Assembly: GCA_012845835.1 (NCBI GenBank)
Contig: JABAKD010000008.1
Location: forward strand, 487,558 to 551,557
Direction: 5' to 3'
DNA from: Undaria pinnatifida
Lineage: Eukaryota; Sar; Phaeophyceae; Laminariales; Alariaceae
Length of the DNA stretch: 64,000 bases
The translations under genes and the position numbers were made by a program. Of this stretch, positions 1 to 12,157 are shown piece by piece. The notes below the pieces were generated by a model that ran no database searches, had not been told where the DNA came from, and saw only the letters and a program-made list of their open reading frames with translations. Numbering within the stretch: position 1 is the stretch's first letter; every line of letters starts with the position of its first letter.

Positions 1-295
1 GGGAACTTTCCATTGTGTGCTGGTGACTTTTCTGTTTTCCCATGGGTTATACGTGTTTTTCACAGTGCTCGTGCGTGATCCACGTTGGAGATCGTGTTAC
101 ACGTTGGTTGGATGGAAGAGATACAGAATACAGCATGGAAACGATTGCACGCAAGGTTTAGGTGTAACACAGTGTTTTGACGCCCTGCGCATCAAAACGA
201 AACCGCCTCTGAATCTAACGCTCGGGAAAGAAAGCGTGAAAAGGGCGAGGGGAGGTGTTTGCTTTTTCAGTCGTTGACGAGTCTGCACACCTTGC

Positions 296-760
296 ACGTA
301 TATATTATAAAAATAAAAATACACTCCAGCTGTGAGATCGAAGATTCTGTCGAAACTCATCTTTGCAAGCTGTGTGTGATACTTCGATCGCGCGTATCAC
401 GGATTGTGTGTCCTCATTAAGAATATAGGTCGGCGACTCCCCTTGCAACTACAGTGTAGCTATCAGGGTCAACAGGGTGATGTTAGGCGGCCTGTGCGCG
501 GAAACAATAAAACCCGTTTCTGAGGGGGACAAAATCTGACAGCTGTGGAAGGAAATGCATCAGATTATCAAGTGAATACTGTAAGTCAAAGAACCGGTGA
601 GGGGAGGGTGGAGTTTTTAAGGACATGGGGGCCTGATTTTGATCAAAAGAGGGGCGGGAGGGGGGGGAGGGGGGGGGAGGGGACTGGTGGGGCAGGTCAA
701 ATTGTGCGTGGAAACTATAAATCCTTCTTGTGGGGGAGGGGGGGGGAAATGTGCCGGGGG
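296..760 (-). repeat. DR1 dispersed repeat, copy A
   Basis: This is a copy, in reverse orientation, of a repeat seen at least six more times in the window. Shared landmarks, read on the minus strand, are a segment with a purine/pyrimidine-rich G/C tract, a block ending in TGGAGTGTATTTT, and the words ATCACACACAGCTTGCAAAGATGA and GGGGAGTCGCCGACCTATAT between them. It keeps the AT-rich end at about 296-330 and the G-run end at about 650-760, but I do not find the outer (5') part that copies B and D carry. ORFs across the G-runs are artefacts. No transposase or RT is encoded. Confidence 0.8.
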
Positions 761-1129
761 GGGGACGGGGGACGGTATATTGACGTATTGAAAAGCTACG
801 GTCTTGAATCTGCCTTTCGGCGGGAGATGCAGAACGAAAGAGAAGGGATGGCGTAGAACACACACCAAAACCGTGTGGTCTCCGAGCTTATAGCCTCCAG
901 GCATCTGATCCAGGCAGATCTGGCCCGCCAAATGCAAATCCACTACTTGTAGACTACCTATACCGCGCAATGAATATGCCTCACCCCTAACCCATGCATG
1001 GCCTGACCATATCATACAGCTGATGTAGCATACAAAACAAGTCCGCATGGATGGGGTACTTTCTTGCTCAGTTGAGGGGCGCAGAAGCGTCCAACCCCTG
1101 TCGCAGCTTTTCTCGAGTACCAGTAGCAG

Positions 1130-1280
1130 ATTCACCATGACCAGATTCACCATACTGACCATGACCAGATTTACTATGACCATTTTGACCATGACCATAT
1201 TGACCAGATTGACCATGACCACATTGAGAATATTGAGCATTTTGAGCATATATATTGAGCATTTTGAGCATATCGAGCAC
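1130..1280. repeat. imperfect short tandem repeat (ACCATGACC / TTGAGCAT units)
   Basis: A run of degenerate 9-12 bp units based on ACCATGACCAGATT passes into units of TTTGAGCATAT. ORFs on both strands (Met/Val/Thr- or Asn/Gly/His-rich) come from the repeat and are not taken as genes. Confidence 0.7.
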
Positions 1281-1587
1281 GCTACGATAGAGGCGCACCA
1301 TTAACTTTCGGAAGCTCCTCAGTTCATCCACCATAAGTATCGTGCCATTCATGGATGGATATATATGCCTTTCTTAACCCAGAAAAACTGTTTCGGGGAA
1401 AACACGGAAAGATGAAAAAAAGTTAAGGTGCAACCCGATGGACAAAACTCCATCGATAACAACAGCGTACACAACCAACACTAGTTTTTGAATAATACCA
1501 CGGTATGAGCTATGGTATGAGCTAGTTCCGACGTTTTGGGGTTAAGGAGGGCTTAGGGGCCCGTAATATGAAAAACTTCTCACAGTA

Positions 1588-1940
1588 ATCCCACGGTATC
1601 ACAGTCAGTAGGGATTGCCCTCTTTTTGACAATCGTACGTAATGTTCCTGGCAATGTTCCTGGTAATATTCCTGGTAATATTTGTGTGATATTGAAATTA
1701 TTGACCTCCAGAAGTGAGGAACTATGGGTTGGTCATTGATCGCGTAATTCCACGAGCATACTTTTTGTTATTAATAGTAGTAAAAGGCATAAAAGCTTGG
1801 TCATGTTGTGCGAACGAATGCCTTCGCTCGAAGTCATGTTTCCGGTGGTGATGGTAGATGGATGATGTTTGGCTCCTCATTGTTAGGGGTTCTCAGAAAT
1901 TTCTTAGAATCTCTGCTGCACCCCTACCGTGGGATGTCTC
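1588..1940. mobile_element. MITE-like element, copy 1 (degenerate left end)
   Basis: The right end (about 1913-1937) carries CACCCCTACCGTGGGATG, the inverse of a degraded ATCCCACGGTA at about 1588-1599. The interior shares AAAAGCTTGGTC and GCGAACGAATGCCTTCG with the better preserved copy at 8820-9074. There is no coding sequence. Related copies with inverted ends and no ORF point to a non-autonomous DNA transposon; the superfamily is not determined because no clean target duplication is visible. Confidence 0.6.
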
Positions 1941-2234
1941 TTATTAATAATACCAAAAACAGTATACCAGGTATAAACATAGAGACTAGACTATAAACAT
2001 ATAGTCTAGACTATACACAAACTCTATCGTACCACGTATGAATCCCTCCGGCATGGACCGGCTTGGTTCGATGACGCGTGATATGCGCCACCAGGTGTGG
2101 TATGTGTGAAGCGGGGTGGTACATGTCTAAGTCGCACCCTGTTACGCGGAGGTGATGTGCGTGTCGGAAGACATAATATAGCACGAAGGGCGTCTATTAA
2201 TAGGATATCGTCTTACACCGGCGACAGGATACCG

Positions 2235-2450
2235 CGCGAAACAAGGACAGTGCGCGAAACAAGGACAGTGCGCGAAACAAGGACAGTGCGCGAAACAAGA
2301 ACAGTGCGCGAAACAAGGACAGTGCGCGAAACAAGAACAGTGCGCGAAACAAGGACAGTGCGCGAAACAAGGACAGTGCGCGAAACAAGGACAGTGCGCG
2401 AAACAAGGACAGTGCGCGAAACAAGGACAGTGCGCGAAACAAGGACAGTG
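2235..2450. repeat. 18-bp minisatellite, 12 copies
   Basis: Twelve near-identical copies of GCGCGAAACAAGGACAGT with only G/A changes at one position. The unit is a multiple of three, so the plus strand reads as repeated Arg-Glu-Thr-Arg-Thr-Val and the minus strand as repeated Leu-Phe-Arg-Ala-Leu-Ser. I regard both as open only because of the repeat. Confidence 0.95.
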
Positions 2451-2513
2451 CGCGTGACGAAGGCAGGCGCGTTTAGCCGGAGGAGGGCAGTGTTCGACTC
2501 AACGCGTGAATGA

Positions 2514-2790
2514 GATGGACTGCAGGCCCTATAAAATGCAATTCAGGCCTAGTCTAGTGAAATGGAATGCAGACCGAGTAACATGGATGTCAGGCCTAAT
2601 GAAATAGAGTGCAGGTCGAGTAGAAGGAATGCAGGCCTGGAAATCTGACTTCAAGCCTGTTTAAATCGACTGAAGGCTGAGCGAAATGGCAAAGAATAGC
2701 CTACAGGCTGAACGAAATGGCATAGTCTGCAGGCTGAACGAACAGGAAGAAGGCCGAACGAAATCGCAATGCAGGCCGGGGCAAGAAGAG
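2514..2790. repeat. degenerate ~28-bp tandem repeat (GAATGCAGGCC family)
   Basis: About ten diverged units, each built around AATGCAGGCC or TGCAGGCTGAACGAAATGG, follow the 18-bp minisatellite directly. Units drift from GCAGGCCTAGT at the left to GCAGGCTGAACGAA at the right. No coding potential is seen. Confidence 0.65.
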
Positions 2791-3273
2791 AAGATGACAC
2801 GCGCGTGTGTTATTGACTCTTGGCTGTGACTGTTTCATCCCTCCCTCGCTCTTCGTTCGGCGATACGACGTGCACCAGCTATGACCTACCGGGTATGACA
2901 TATATGTGTTAAAAATTGTGTTATGCTTTGTGGGGTACGGTGGGGTTATCCTATTAAACTAGTCTAGTCTAATAGTGGTGCCTGTATGTGCTACCAGGTA
3001 TTATTTAATAGTAGCCCAACATACTGCCGGCATATGTGCTACTAACAGCGCAAGATACGGTCGCTATTCAGGGCACCGGCACGGTTGGGTACTTGAATAC
3101 TATAGATATGCATACAAAGTTTCAGTATTGCCACGCGATTCGCTGTTATCATACAGAGAAGTGGCACTATTGATGCGACAGCATTGCGAGCCCCTTACTG
3201 TACGCTGGAACGGTGATACGGTTTTGTGTCCTGTTACAACAGCTCTGGCCGCCACAGCACCACAGCATGCACT

Positions 3274-6200
3274 CTACGGGTTGGACACCTGGATTTCTCG
3301 TCGGATATATTTCAATAGCGTTTGGTCGAATTGTACTGCATTGTTCTCAGTCAGTTGCGATTGTCCCCGCCAATTCGCCACTGACACGATGTTAAAGGTC
3401 TCCACAACAGCCACAAACTTCGACGACTGCTTCCGAATACGCTGCCGGGGCGAGTGCTCCACTAAACGAATGAAAAGCAGTTACGGCGGTGCAAGAGTAC
3501 AAACGCATTAGATGATATATTACATATCACATATTACCAGTGCATAGGTCATATTACAAATTAAATGTTTTTCGTAAACCGCCATAAACAAACGCCAATA
3601 TGATATGGAAGCAGTTCATACGTTCAAACTAAGCACCCTCCCGTACGTACGTGGTGCAGGTCGACGTTGGGTCCCAGCATTCCCGCGCTGTTGAGCAGCC
3701 CAAGTGCCTTGTACGTCGGATTCAGAGCACTTGGTTCCTTTGAATGGGTTAGGATAGTCACGTTGGACCAGACCTTGCTCGATATGGCATCCAAAAAGAA
3801 CTCCAGCGGGGGCTTGATCATAAGATCACGGCACGGCAACGCACAGCAACGCACAGCAACGCAATAGGGAAGATATACATATTCAGGAAAGGTGCACATC
3901 AGGGGATAAACACACGTCAGGATGAGGGATCAACACACGTCTGGACTTGGTTCGGCTAAACCGTACGAAGAGTTCGAATACCATAGGATTAGTAGTACAT
4001 ACCTGGTACACTCTAAATGTCGATAGAGTGTACCACTACGGTTACGGTTGGCGATAAAGTGTGGCGGCAATCGCACGAGCAAGGCACTCCCCAAGGCGCA
4101 AAAAATGTAAGAGGAAACGAGTAGAGACAAACAGAATGTGTGTCCTACCTGAGGGGATAACCAGTAGTAGACATCAGGGCTCGTTTCGACCGAAAAATGT
4201 CATGGAAAAAATACCAACTTTAGTGAGGGCGCCCAGCCTGGACATCATCGCGTGAGAGAACCTGGGAGGGTATAATCTGGGTGGGCGACTTCTGGAGCGC
4301 ATTCTACAGCAAAGGTATCTCCGACAAAAATTCCAAGCGCTTCTTCTGAAGAGCGCTATACTCTCGAACAAACCGCAACACACCACACCATAAGCTGATC
4401 ACTTTCAAAATCATGTGTTCGTGCGGCCACGACCACACGAACATGATGACCCTGGTCATTTGCAATTTTAAGTTCAAAAAAGGAAACAACAAACGGTGTG
4501 TACTACATTGAGGATTTTAATAGCCCTTTTCCTATTAATAGTTGGGTCGCGCACGTACAGCAGTATCATATACCTGGTACGCACGTAAAGAACTATTATT
4601 AATAGAGTAAAATAACAACTTTGAGGGTCTCGTTTTATTGATTTGTCCAAAACCGTCATCTGTCTGTATGTATGTATGTCGTCCAGTTCACATTTTTGCT
4701 GCACGGCCCACGCTGCGACAATCGCGATGAGGATGTGGTTGGATGGACGAGCAGGATAGTAAGAGTATTTTGCCAGTTTTGCGTCAAGTTATCGAGACGT
4801 CGTAGAGGAAGATCGGGTTGAGCGGGTGTGGCGTGGCGTCGGTTTCCCCTACTGCAGTTAGGAGGAAATCTCCGCGGCCCGCGCGGGTTGAAAACGCAAC
4901 TCATTAGTCCCGCTGTTGTAGGCTATGAAATACGGTTGTTCGGCAGTTGAGGAGTTTCGGCACAATGAAATGTGCTCGGCCAAATCGTTTTACCGCGATC
5001 GTAGCGAGGGGAAAGCTGCTGGACGCGTCCATTCCCATGCCCCCAGGTGTGGCTCGGACTGAATATGCTTTACCTGCGTGGTCAGTCCGAACTTAACGCA
5101 CGCGGGGCATGGCCAGCATGTGCCTTCCATCACAATCTGTGTTGTTTTCAGTAGCGGCGAGGCAAACAGCTGTTGGCTGGGATACCGGGGGCGGAATATT
5201 ATGCTACGGCTAGCGTAAGTCATACCATCTCCGCACGTTATCGAGACACCTGCAATATAATACATCGATTAAGCGACATTTCGCATCTCCTTCGTCTGAA
5301 AAATACAATAACCGGTACGTCACACGAAGTGGTTGCTTCTGAAGCTGGAAAATGCGTGTTGGGCGCGACGTTCGAACAATTTATGACAGCAGCCCTTGAT
5401 CGTGTTTCGTGGGTGTTGAGCGTGAGGCGACCTTTACTCCGACGTGTTCCTCTCTACAACTAAGTTTACTCTCAAAAACTATTTATGACATCCTTGCGAC
5501 TCTAGATTATTTAGTTGGCGATGATGGCAACGATGATGACGCTGATGACGATGATGACGATGATGATAATGAGGGTTGAGATGACAGCCATGGGTGGCTA
5601 AACCAACACTTGTGTAACTGATACAAAGACTATATTGTTAATGTGCTATTATGCTTTCATCGTCAGCTTTTTGCTTCCCAGATCGACTCGTAAGACTGCG
5701 TGGTGATCTTCTGGATAAGCCGTGGTCACAGGTGTCTTCCCTTCTGCCCCCGGTAGGTGCCTTCATTTCTATCGCGCATAGAGTTCAGTATTTCCCTATA
5801 TCAGTTTTTTATGCTCGTTTTCCTGCATCGAAACTCGCCTAGTCGCGCTCTCGCACTTTCGACCTGCCAATTTGTAATAATTGTAAGAACTGCTCTTCTC
5901 CGGCCCGGCGTTCGAACCTACCACATCAGTCAGCCTCAATAATTACGAGGTTTACTATTGAACTACTGGGGGGCGGAGGCGGAAAATAAAGTTTGCATCG
6001 TTCTCGGACACGCCGCCAGCAAACACCCAAACCGCGTAGCAGTTGCTCCACCAATTATTCGAATGCTTATCCTCTACCCAATACGCCTCAAAACCGTTTT
6101 TTTATGTGGGCACACGTCACGTGCAGTCACCCCCACCAGCATGGCCCGGGGCCCAAACACACCACGCCGGAAACGGTATCCGACGTTAATTTTGATTAAC

Positions 6201-6955
6201 CTTGAATGCATGGAGTGGCAGGAGTAGATTCTAATACTGTATTACCACTTTTAGACGACGGGAGAATTAGTAGGGTATGCAGTACGCATCACTTTCTTTA
6301 GGTTTAGCCGACGAGGGAATGTATTGTGCATCATTAGTAGGGTTAGCCGACGAGGATCCTCAAATCCGGAACTGCTCCCCTTCGTTGGATTTATGCCGTA
6401 CAATCCGCTGTATTCCTGGTTGGTGAGAGTGCTCATCGGGTTGCTCGTCCACATTTTGTCCGTTCAAAGTTTCAGGGTTAGGGTTAGGGCTCGTCGTGTG
6501 CGGAGCTACAGTACCGTAGGGGAAGCCTGAGGAGCACCCTTGTCGTAGGCACACTTGGGCGGCATGTGCCATCATGCCCAAACTTACCTGGCCAAATCCC
6601 GAGTCCCCTTTCCCCTTGAAAATGTCGCCCGATCGGATGTGGATTGTAAGGGATCCAGCGCTGTGGCTGCTGCCGGTGTTAGTGCCCTGGGCTTTTCTAT
6701 CTTGGGCTGTAGGTGCCTGGATAAAATCTTCCTCCGGCGTGGTGTTCCTCAGTCGCAGCCGCTGGTTATTGTCTTCTGCGTGGATGTCTTCGATAGTAAC
6801 GTCTCCACCGGCAATGTCCTCAGCGGCAATGATTTCCGTTTGATCGTTCCTGGGACTGCAGAACGCAGGTGTGTTCACCAAAGAACCCAAAAGATCGGCC
6901 TCGCAGCCCCGTACAAACACGTGGTTCAGGCAGAGCTGGAGATCTGGGTGGACAC
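3274..6955 (-). CDS. glycosyltransferase-like protein, partial (3 exons found)
   Basis: Minus-strand exons are about 6935/6955-6588, 3812-3651 and, less certainly, 3441-3274. The first contains HVFVRGCEADLLG and later LTIHIRSGDIF, ends ...SGFGQ and meets a perfect donor, gtaagt. The second starts PPLEFFLDAI in the same phase, continues through a WSNVTILTHS stretch to GPNVDLHH and meets donor gtacgt. Joined, the first two give H-I-R-S-G-D-I-F ... G-F-G-Q-P-P-L-E-F, the pattern I know from a fucosyltransferase-like protein group of algae and fungi; the donor sugar and acceptor cannot be told. The third candidate exon reads SSKFVAVVETFNIVSVAN and stops with TAG. The N-terminal exons above 6955 were not located. 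The long intron 3813-6587 holds a DR2 fragment. It could be a decaying gene, but the two good exons have no stop. The family name is tentative. Confidence 0.6.
5640..5860 (+). repeat. DR2 dispersed repeat fragment (intronic)
   Basis: Plus-strand match to the end of the long DR2 copy at 54770-54990 (shared ACTCGTAAGA, CAGGTGTCTTCCCTTCT, TCATTT.TATCGCGCATA, TTTTTTATGCTCG). It lies in the large intron of the glycosyltransferase-like gene. It also gives an uninterrupted version of the site into which the hAT element at 60612 has inserted. Confidence 0.7.
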
Positions 6956-7464
6956 CTGTTTAGAGCGTTTGCGGAGATAATTAACAGGTTTAACGCGCTA
7001 AAAGCATTTGGAGGGAAACGGACGACAAGGGTTGGTTGCGGCTTGGCAGTGGGGCTGACTACGCCATGCAAGTGAGGTCTTGTGTAAGATATAAATTGGA
7101 CACCCCTGCACCGTTTGGGGGCCGCGAGTGTTGGTAGTGTTAGGAAGAGTAGTATTTTGATGCAAAGCCGAAAGACGACCATAAAATGTTAACCCTAACC
7201 CACAGCCATGATTGACGTCGCTTTTTCCTCGTTGGTATTCCACACGGTGGAGTGACGACTCGAGCTGTAGATAGCGATTGCATCGCACGTTTTTGTTTTG
7301 CGTTTGGCGAGGGCGAGGTGTTGGTTTTCCAACCTCATGGTACTAGTTTAAAAAAACTCGCTATATTTTGTCCCAAGCAGTTGTGGTTTGGAAGAACCTG
7401 GCCTACCGGGAAACTCGCGCGGTCGGTCGGGACCGTTGTCGAATACTGACAAGAAGCGACGCCC

Positions 7465-7827
7465 ATGCAATGCTCGGTCGCGGCGGGCCACAGAATTGCT
7501 GTCCCCAAGGGTTGTAGAAGACGGGAAAAACGGAGACAAGTCGCAATGACGCCGGAACAGATGACCACGAACCTCCTCACCGCGTCGGACGTGGAGGACA
7601 GCCTGTACATGATTCAACCCTTTCGGGTCGGAGGCGCGGCGAACCAAGGCATGGGCGGCACAGCTCGAGGAATGTTCTTTTCGAGCACTAAGATGGAAGT
7701 CCGCAACTGTCGCACGCAGACACGTACTGTAGGAATTGCAACGCCCGCGGCGGGCGCAGGTGTCAAGCGCTATCGGAAACCGTCGTTCATAGAGGCTGAC
7801 ACCTTGCCGCTTTCGGACCAGTTTTGA
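7465..7827 (+). CDS. hypothetical ORF, 120 aa
   Basis: An open frame beginning at an ATG and ending with TGA, with mixed amino-acid composition (TPEQMTTNLLTASDVEDSLY is a typical stretch). I recognise no domain. The antisense strand is also open over a longer span (170 codons from a non-ATG start), the region is GC-rich, and upstream exons of the minus-strand glycosyltransferase-like gene would be expected hereabouts. It may therefore be a chance frame. No promoter, intron signal or neighbour supports it. Confidence 0.15.
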   Translation: MQCSVAAGHRIAVPKGCRRREKRRQVAMTPEQMTTNLLTASDVEDSLYMIQPFRVGGAANQGMGGTARGMFFSSTKMEVRNCRTQTRTVGIATPAAGAGVKRYRKPSFIEADTLPLSDQF

Positions 7828-8819
7828 TGTTCTCATGCACCATTCCCGCGGGAATATCAAATCAGGGACTGATTCTACGATAGTCCCCCCGTTTCATGGC
7901 TGCTCGACACAAAAGGAAGGATACTATTGAAAAAAATTGCACCCATGCAATTTCTTGGGTGCAAAGGAAGGTCTATCGATCGATTTCGCCGGGGAGGGTG
8001 GTGTGTGTCGAGGGGCACCGTATTGCAGGAGATACGACCGGGAGAGCGTTGGTTTTGAAACCGGCGATTTCGTTAAAGAAAAGGGTGTTGGGGGGGCTAC
8101 CGTAGAACGACTTCAGGACTTACTAAAGATCACGGGAGAAGCTTCCTCACGATAAGAACGAGTAGCAAACCACCGGACGGACATTGCGCGAAGGGTCAAG
8201 GAACAACAAATATATATATATGGGTGTGGTCTCCCGCCGCGACACAGAGTAACGTCGATGATCCCAAACCGTGTACGAGCTATAGCAACAACAGAGTGTT
8301 TAAGCAACACTCTATGGTGGTACTGTATGAAAGTTACGGATGATATACTAGAGACTAGACTCTAGTGTATACAGCGTACTCGACAGACTCATCTTCAGAG
8401 AGTGGTACAGAGCATATGGTTGATATATGCGTTGGGTACACGATTACGCTCGCCCTGTTGCCTCTTGGTCACGCGCAACAACAAGCGAATGCAAAGGTTA
8501 TTGAGCAATACATTTCACGATTCTCTCCCGTTTGATTCACGTTACGGGTTCTTCATGGAGTTTGGATTGACTGCGGCCTGGGAATGTCCAGTTCTCGCCA
8601 CGCGCGTGCTGTTCGCCGAGAACCCGGTTTAGGGATATCTACCGATTCTCTCTCGATGTGTCTGTGTTTGGTGTTCAATTCGGAACTCCCGGTTTTCGTG
8701 CCAAACTCTATGGCCAACTTTGAACCGTGCAGGGTATATCGCACCTCCCACTCAGGTCACATACCGCTAACTATACTCCCGTGTTTTGCGGTCTTGTCGG
8801 AACTAATACTTCGTGCAAA

Positions 8820-9074
8820 GAGTCATCCCACGGTAGGGGTTGCAGTTGTATGACTGGGCCAAAACGTCCCTGGGCGATTGAGCTCCTCATGTGAGGAAAT
8901 GCCGCTCAGCGAAGTAATTTCACGAGTACATATTTCTTTAAGACTAAGGGGCAAGAAAGCTTGGTCGGGTTTTGCGAACGAATGCCTTCGACTTTGTTTT
9001 TTCGAGTGAGATATTGAGCTCCTCATGTGAGGAGCTCAGGGACTTTATGCTGCAACCCCTACCGTGGGATGGCT
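8820..9074. mobile_element. MITE-like element, copy 2 (22-26 bp terminal inverted repeats)
   Basis: The left end GAGTCATCCCACGG...GGGGTTGCAG (about 8820-8845) and the right end CTGCAACCCC...CCGTGGGATGGCTC (about 9049-9074) are inverted copies with one mismatch over about 26 bp. The 255-bp body has no ORF and contains an 11-bp-arm hairpin, TGAGCTCCTCA (9015-9038). It matches copy 1 at 1588-1940 in the interior and at the right end. The structure is that of a MITE; the target duplication is unclear. Confidence 0.75.
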
Positions 9075-9285
9075 CCAAAGCCAATAATGCATATACCGTA
9101 TGCTTTAGTGATCGTCGATTCTCGTAGGCTTGCCAATATCTCAGGGGCCCTATCCTCGCTACGGACGTTAACATAAATTGACGAACCTCTAATTTAGTGT
9201 CACCACGACAATAGGATGGTGTAGGGAATCTAGCGGGCGCACCTCCTGCCTGATGCAAGGAAGCGGACGATCCACCCACCGAGGC

Positions 9286-9448
9286 GTGCTACACTATGCT
9301 GTGCTATGCTACACTGTGCCACACTATGCTACACTATGCTACACTATGCTACACTGTGCTGCACTATGCTGCACTATTCTACAGCGTACTACAAGTATAC
9401 TGCAGTATGCTACAGTATGCTAGAGTATGCTATAGTCTAGTATAATAC
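9286..9448. repeat. 10-bp microsatellite-like array (ACACTATGCT)
   Basis: Ten-base units ACACTATGCT, GCACTATGCT and, at the right, ACAGTATGCT run for about 160 bp with increasing divergence. No gene is present. Confidence 0.85.
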
Positions 9449-10093
9449 CATGTGCCACAACTAACAGGGGTAGCACTGTTTCGACATGAACTTTTCCGTA
9501 CCATGAATCAACGAGAAGCCACTATATATCGTTCGAATCCTGATTGTCTATTACAGTGCCTAGGCCGTGTGGAATTGTCCATCAGGCCAAGGCAAATGTT
9601 ATTCGTCAACCTCAGCTGATGTTTCGGTGTGCAGTTCATGAAGTGTGCAGCCTCGAAACAAATAGGTTCGCCGCTATCGAAGCCGTCGTCCACTGCACTA
9701 CTATTGTATGTTTGGTTCACTTCTAATATCAACATTAATATCAACACCATTAATTATACACCACTCCAAGCACAGTATTGTACAATACTACCATAGCCTC
9801 GGTCGACTATTTCACTATTGATACTACTGATACTACTGATACTACTGTAGTCTACCCAATACAGTACTGTAGACTACTCAGTCACGTCACTGAGCAGCCT
9901 GTTCAAGTAGTGGGTAGTACTATAAAACATACGACCAACAGTCCAACGTTTGGCACTATTGTGCTTTATGACACTATTGTGCTTTTTTCCGGTTTCTCAC
10001 GGGGCTTCCCTCCAAACCCTGTGCGACGCCGATGGGAAGTCCCATGGAACACCACTACGTCCCGCTCGAACCATTCGAAAGTCACACATGTTG
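9449..10093. other. intergenic, AT-rich short repeats only
   Basis: Contains short direct repeats GATACTACT near 9820-9850 and GACACTATTGTGCTTT near 9955-9990. No exon, RNA gene or transposon part was recognised. Confidence 0.4.
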
Positions 10094-10172
10094 ATCCCTA
10101 ACCCTAACCAACCCTAACCAACCCTAACCAACGCTAACCAACCCTAATCCTGACCCTAACCAACCCTAACCT
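10094..10172. repeat. degenerate telomere-like repeat (CCCTAACCAA)
   Basis: About seven units of CCCTAACCAA with variants such as GCTAACC and CCCTAATCCTGA. The unit contains CCCTAA, the telomeric repeat of the perfect tract at 17519-17556. This is an interstitial, mutated tract, not a chromosome end, because unique sequence lies on both sides. Confidence 0.8.
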
Positions 10173-11970
10173 CGTGGGGTGCCGTGGGGTCCCCAAGGAA
10201 TTTCCACGGAAAAGGCAGCAAAGGTTCTACTGCAGCGTCCCGCGGGAAGTTCTCGTGGAAACCCTCGGAGTTCCACTACACGTTTTGTGGGATTTCAGTC
10301 GCCGGGGTTGCCAAATTCCGAAATAGCCGTTATGTTTCCATGAGTAGTGTTTGCCGGGTGTCGCTGGATGCCTCCTTAAAAACACGTTTGGCATATACAA
10401 CGTTTCACTGGTTGTCTTGTCTTCAACAATCCTAACGCAAAGAAGTAAAACGTTGAGCGAAAGCCTTGCCGGATCTTGTCGAATCCCACCGACGCTGACC
10501 ACGGCAACCACGCTATATGTCGCGCCCCCAATCCACCTTTTACCATGGGCTACGATTGCAAATTATATTGGATACCACCCGCTTCAGCTGATAACGAGGA
10601 AAGCGCATAAGCAGATTATCACGGATTTTTCAACAAGCTTCACATAGGCAACAGGCACCCGCGGGTGCTCACGTAAACAGTGGATGGGTTATTTCCGCTC
10701 GTCCACCGGTTTAGCGGGAGCATGAGGAATTCCCAACGACTTCCCACAGGCCCCTACGTACCCACAATTCAACACCATGTGCCCTGGGAGCTCCCCGCTG
10801 TCTCCCGTGGGACAAGCGGGAGCCGGAAGAAAATTAACGGCTTTCTTCGGGAACCCACAGACACAGGTGAGAACCACGACAGGCAAAGAAGCTCTACATG
10901 GTCTCCCACGAATTTTCCTAAAGGCGCCTGCGGATCAGAAGCAGCTCGCGTGGCTTCCTGCTAAACCCTACGGATACAGGCGGAACCTCGAAAACGAATA
11001 GACTGCAGACAATCTCCCATGGGTTTTCCACGTGCTCCTGTGCTCATCATCGTCCCATGTACTCCCTCCGGCACCGGAAGCTTAGTCGGGAAACACCGGG
11101 AGGAGCGAAAAACACCGTACTGCCGTCTACCACTGTCTGCCGGCGAAGCAGCTGAGACCAACGGGGCTGCCCCCGGGCTACCCGCGCACACTCACAAACC
11201 AGCGGGGGGTATAGCAACAGTCGCTGGGTTGTGATAGTTAGTGGTGTGTTTGTCTTTGTTTCCGCCCGTAATCGCATGTTGTGGCTCTCGATAGCGGCCG
11301 GCATTTTCGGCCAACGTCGACGCGTCTGATGGTTGGAAGACGTTTTTTAGCGACAGGAATTATTTTCGAGCTCTTTGGTAGGTACACGTTGGCCTATAAT
11401 GCATGTCGCCAAAAATCAAAACGAAAGAAAAAAACACACAAGAAGGACAGCATGTGCGTTTCGCGATGGGTTTTACTTTAACAGTGCGGATGATGCGTAG
11501 ATGGAAGAAATGGAAGCTCCATAAAAACGTGGTAATATCGTGTGGAGCATTAGATAGCGTGCCTCCGTTCTCGTAAAATGAGGAACTTCATTAAATATTC
11601 GGTAGCACGATAAGGATCAGACTAGCGATGCTCAGAATCAGCTGTCGGCTGTGTGCGTAGAAAGGACAGTTGCGCAGCAATTCAAATTACTTCACTGCTG
11701 TACTTGGACGTACCAACTGTACGAGATGGGGTGAGCCAGGGCTCGGGAATTTTCAATAAATGCAACATGCCGGACACAAGCTCTTGGTGGAGAGTCCAAA
11801 GCCAAAATATGCTGCGTGTGAACGATGTTCTCGGCCCAAGCATCTCAATCATCTCCTCATCTTATGCAAATGCAGGCACATCATGTAACACAGCCTGGAA
11901 AGGCTCCATTTAGGCCTTTTTTTTCTACACAGTCCCTCCCCATAGTACACCATAGTACAGGCCAATCAGC
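10173..11970. other. intergenic, no gene recognised
   Basis: From 10190 to about 11110 the sequence carries scattered degenerate words such as TTCCCACGG, CCGTGGGA and TCCCATGGG, which suggests an old, diverged repeat. Open frames of 60-100 codons occur on both strands without recognisable domains. Nothing else was recognised up to 11970. Confidence 0.35.
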
Positions 11971-12138
11971 GAGCGACACGGGGGTTGTGCGCGGCGCAAC
12001 TCTGGTAGTACGAGTAGTAGTGCTGCTGTAGTACTGCTGTGGTCGGCTCTGCCCGAGCGACACGGGGGTTGTGCGCGGCGCAACTCTGGTAGTACAAGTA
12101 GTAGTGCTGCTGTAGTACTGCTGTGGTCGGCTCTGCTC
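11971..12138. repeat. 84-bp tandem duplication
   Basis: Two adjacent 84-bp copies starting GAGCGACACGGGGGTTGTGC (at 11971 and 12055) differ at only a few bases, so the duplication is recent. Each contains TAGTAGTGCTGCTGTAGTAC. It ends about 20 bp before the ATG of the ORF at 12158. Confidence 0.95.
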
Positions 12139-12157
12139 AAGCGGCGGCGTACCTCAA

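Noticed and set aside
2097-2513. 138-codon plus-strand ORF with repeated Arg-Glu-Thr-Arg-Thr-Val
   Set aside because: Open only because the minisatellite unit is 18 bp; no conserved flanking domain.
9015-9038. TGAGCTCCTCA hairpin as a terminator
   Set aside because: It is internal to a MITE copy in a eukaryotic genome; no T-run or transcript end is implied.
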